Assembly (NCBI GenBank): GCA_016930365.1
Contig: JAFGGY010000052.1
Coordinates: 1 to 46,125, forward strand
Source of the DNA: Prolixibacteraceae bacterium
GTDB taxonomy: Bacteria; Bacteroidota; Bacteroidia; Bacteroidales; Prolixibacteraceae
DNA: 46,125 nucleotides
Direction: 5' to 3'
Part shown: piece by piece, positions 45,655 through 46,125 of the stretch
Layout of the letters: each line of letters begins with the position of its first letter
How positions within the stretch are numbered: position 1 is the stretch's first letter
Position numbers and translations under genes: made by a program
The notes under the pieces: generated by a model
Databases searched by the model: none
What the model was told of the DNA's origin: nothing
The model's input: only the letters and a program-made list of their open reading frames with translations

Positions 45655-45995
45655 AAATCGAGGAAATAGAGGAATATAAAAAGGACTTAAAGAGGTTGTC
45701 TAAGAAATACAGAACTTTACCTGAAGATATTGAAGTTGTAAAAAAAGTTTTGTTTGTAAGTCCTAATGAAAGACCTCCTTTTAGTTTTAGGATTGATAAC
45801 CTGGGAATTGAAACTTGTGTAATAATAGTAAAAAAGATTGCAAGTAAGTCGTTTAAAGGCAAAGGCGTAAATTCCGGATTTCGATTGATATATGCTCACT
45901 TTGAAAATGAAAATAGAATTGTTTTAATTGAGTTATTTTACAAATCGAAAAAGGAGATTGAAGATAAAGAAAGAATTATGAATAATTTCAAATAA
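45651..45995 (+). CDS. RelE/ParE-superfamily-like toxin
   Basis: This 114-residue basic protein has the RelE-like order: an amphipathic N-terminal helix (EEYKKDLKRLSKKYRTLPEDIEVV), the central strand region (FSFRIDNLGIETCVIIVKKIASKSFKG), the typical GVNSGFRLIYAHFENENRIVLIELFYKS, and the ending KKEIEDKERIM. Members with this C-terminus are annotated as type II RelE/ParE toxins, which cleave mRNA at the ribosome or poison gyrase; which activity applies is not decidable here. It is coupled to the Panacea antitoxin by a 4-base overlap. A compound inverted repeat begins about 20 bp after its stop. Confidence 0.78.
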   Translation: MKIEEIEEYKKDLKRLSKKYRTLPEDIEVVKKVLFVSPNERPPFSFRIDNLGIETCVIIVKKIASKSFKGKGVNSGFRLIYAHFENENRIVLIELFYKSKKEIEDKERIMNNFK

Positions 45996-46015
45996 TGGGG
46001 GAGCTCTTTTAGCTA

Positions 46016-46123
46016 AACCCGGATTATGCATTTGAAACATTTCAAATTGCATAAACGATTAAGAATCACTACCCAGTAGGCTTGCTTTGCTACACCTTCT
46101 GGGTGTTATTCTAAATCGGGGTT
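46016..46123. repeat. compound inverted repeat at the window end (possible mobile-element end)
   Basis: The outer arms AACCCGGATT (46016-46025) and AATCGGGGTT (46114-46123) are complementary but for one position. Inside are two hairpins. The first is TTATGCATTTGAAA against TTTCAAATTGCATAA (46024-46054, one bulge). The second is CGATTAAGAAT...ACCCAG against CTGGGT...ATTCTAAATCG (46056-46118), extended inward by GTAG/CTAC. The structure reaches the window edge, so I cannot tell whether it is a complete element or one end of a longer one. TAAATCGGGG also occurs in repeat family 2 copy B. Confidence 0.7.
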
Positions 46124-46125
46124 AA

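Overview
The window looks like a chromosomal segment of a Bacteroidota bacterium. Evidence includes a SusC/SusD pair, TonB-dependent transporters with carboxypeptidase-like N-terminal domains, type IX secretion (T9SS) sorting domains, a PorP/SprF protein, GldB, and two promoters close to the Bacteroidota form TTG-N19-TAnnTTTG. The mix of a maltose-type Sus locus, giant PKD/cadherin-like proteins and LytS/LytTR regulators would suit a free-living or marine Bacteroidales/Marinilabiliales-like organism. That placement is inference. No rRNA or tRNA gene was seen.

Region 1 (1-11860) is an alpha-glucan/maltose utilisation locus. On the minus strand lie a LacI regulator, a GPH/SLC45-like sugar transporter, beta-phosphoglucomutase and a GH65 disaccharide phosphorylase cut by the window start. 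On the plus strand lie SusC, SusD and a SusE/SusF-like lipoprotein, closed by a strong terminator. Near-identical LacI-type palindromes upstream of both arms suggest one regulon: glycan capture at the surface, import, phosphorolysis to beta-glucose-1-phosphate, then isomerisation to glucose-6-phosphate. No alpha-amylase is inside the window.

Region 2 (12362-26830) is a 4501-residue secreted protein with a type B T9SS sorting domain, followed after 12 bp by a PorP/SprF-family outer-membrane protein, its probable secretion or anchoring partner.

Region 3 (26836-37855) holds a TonB-dependent receptor with a DUF2271-like lipoprotein, a phosphofructokinase with an unusual active-site combination, GldB, a PorT-like barrel, NAD synthetase, a Crp/Fnr regulator, a GH8 glycosidase and an MgtC/SapB membrane protein.

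Region 4 (37856-46125) is more accessory in character, with long intergenic stretches. It holds a BNR-propeller T9SS substrate, a CD225/DUF2752 pair, a LytS/LytTR system, and an AT-rich XRE-Panacea antitoxin with a RelE-like toxin. It also contains two families of undescribed dispersed repeats. Family 1 has three diverged copies of about 150-190 bp sharing the core CGGCTGGGGTACTAA; two of them flank the BNR gene in inverted orientation. Family 2 has two copies of a structured leader of about 120 bp lying directly upstream of the BNR gene and of the toxin-antitoxin operon. The window ends in a compound inverted repeat that may be the end of a mobile element.
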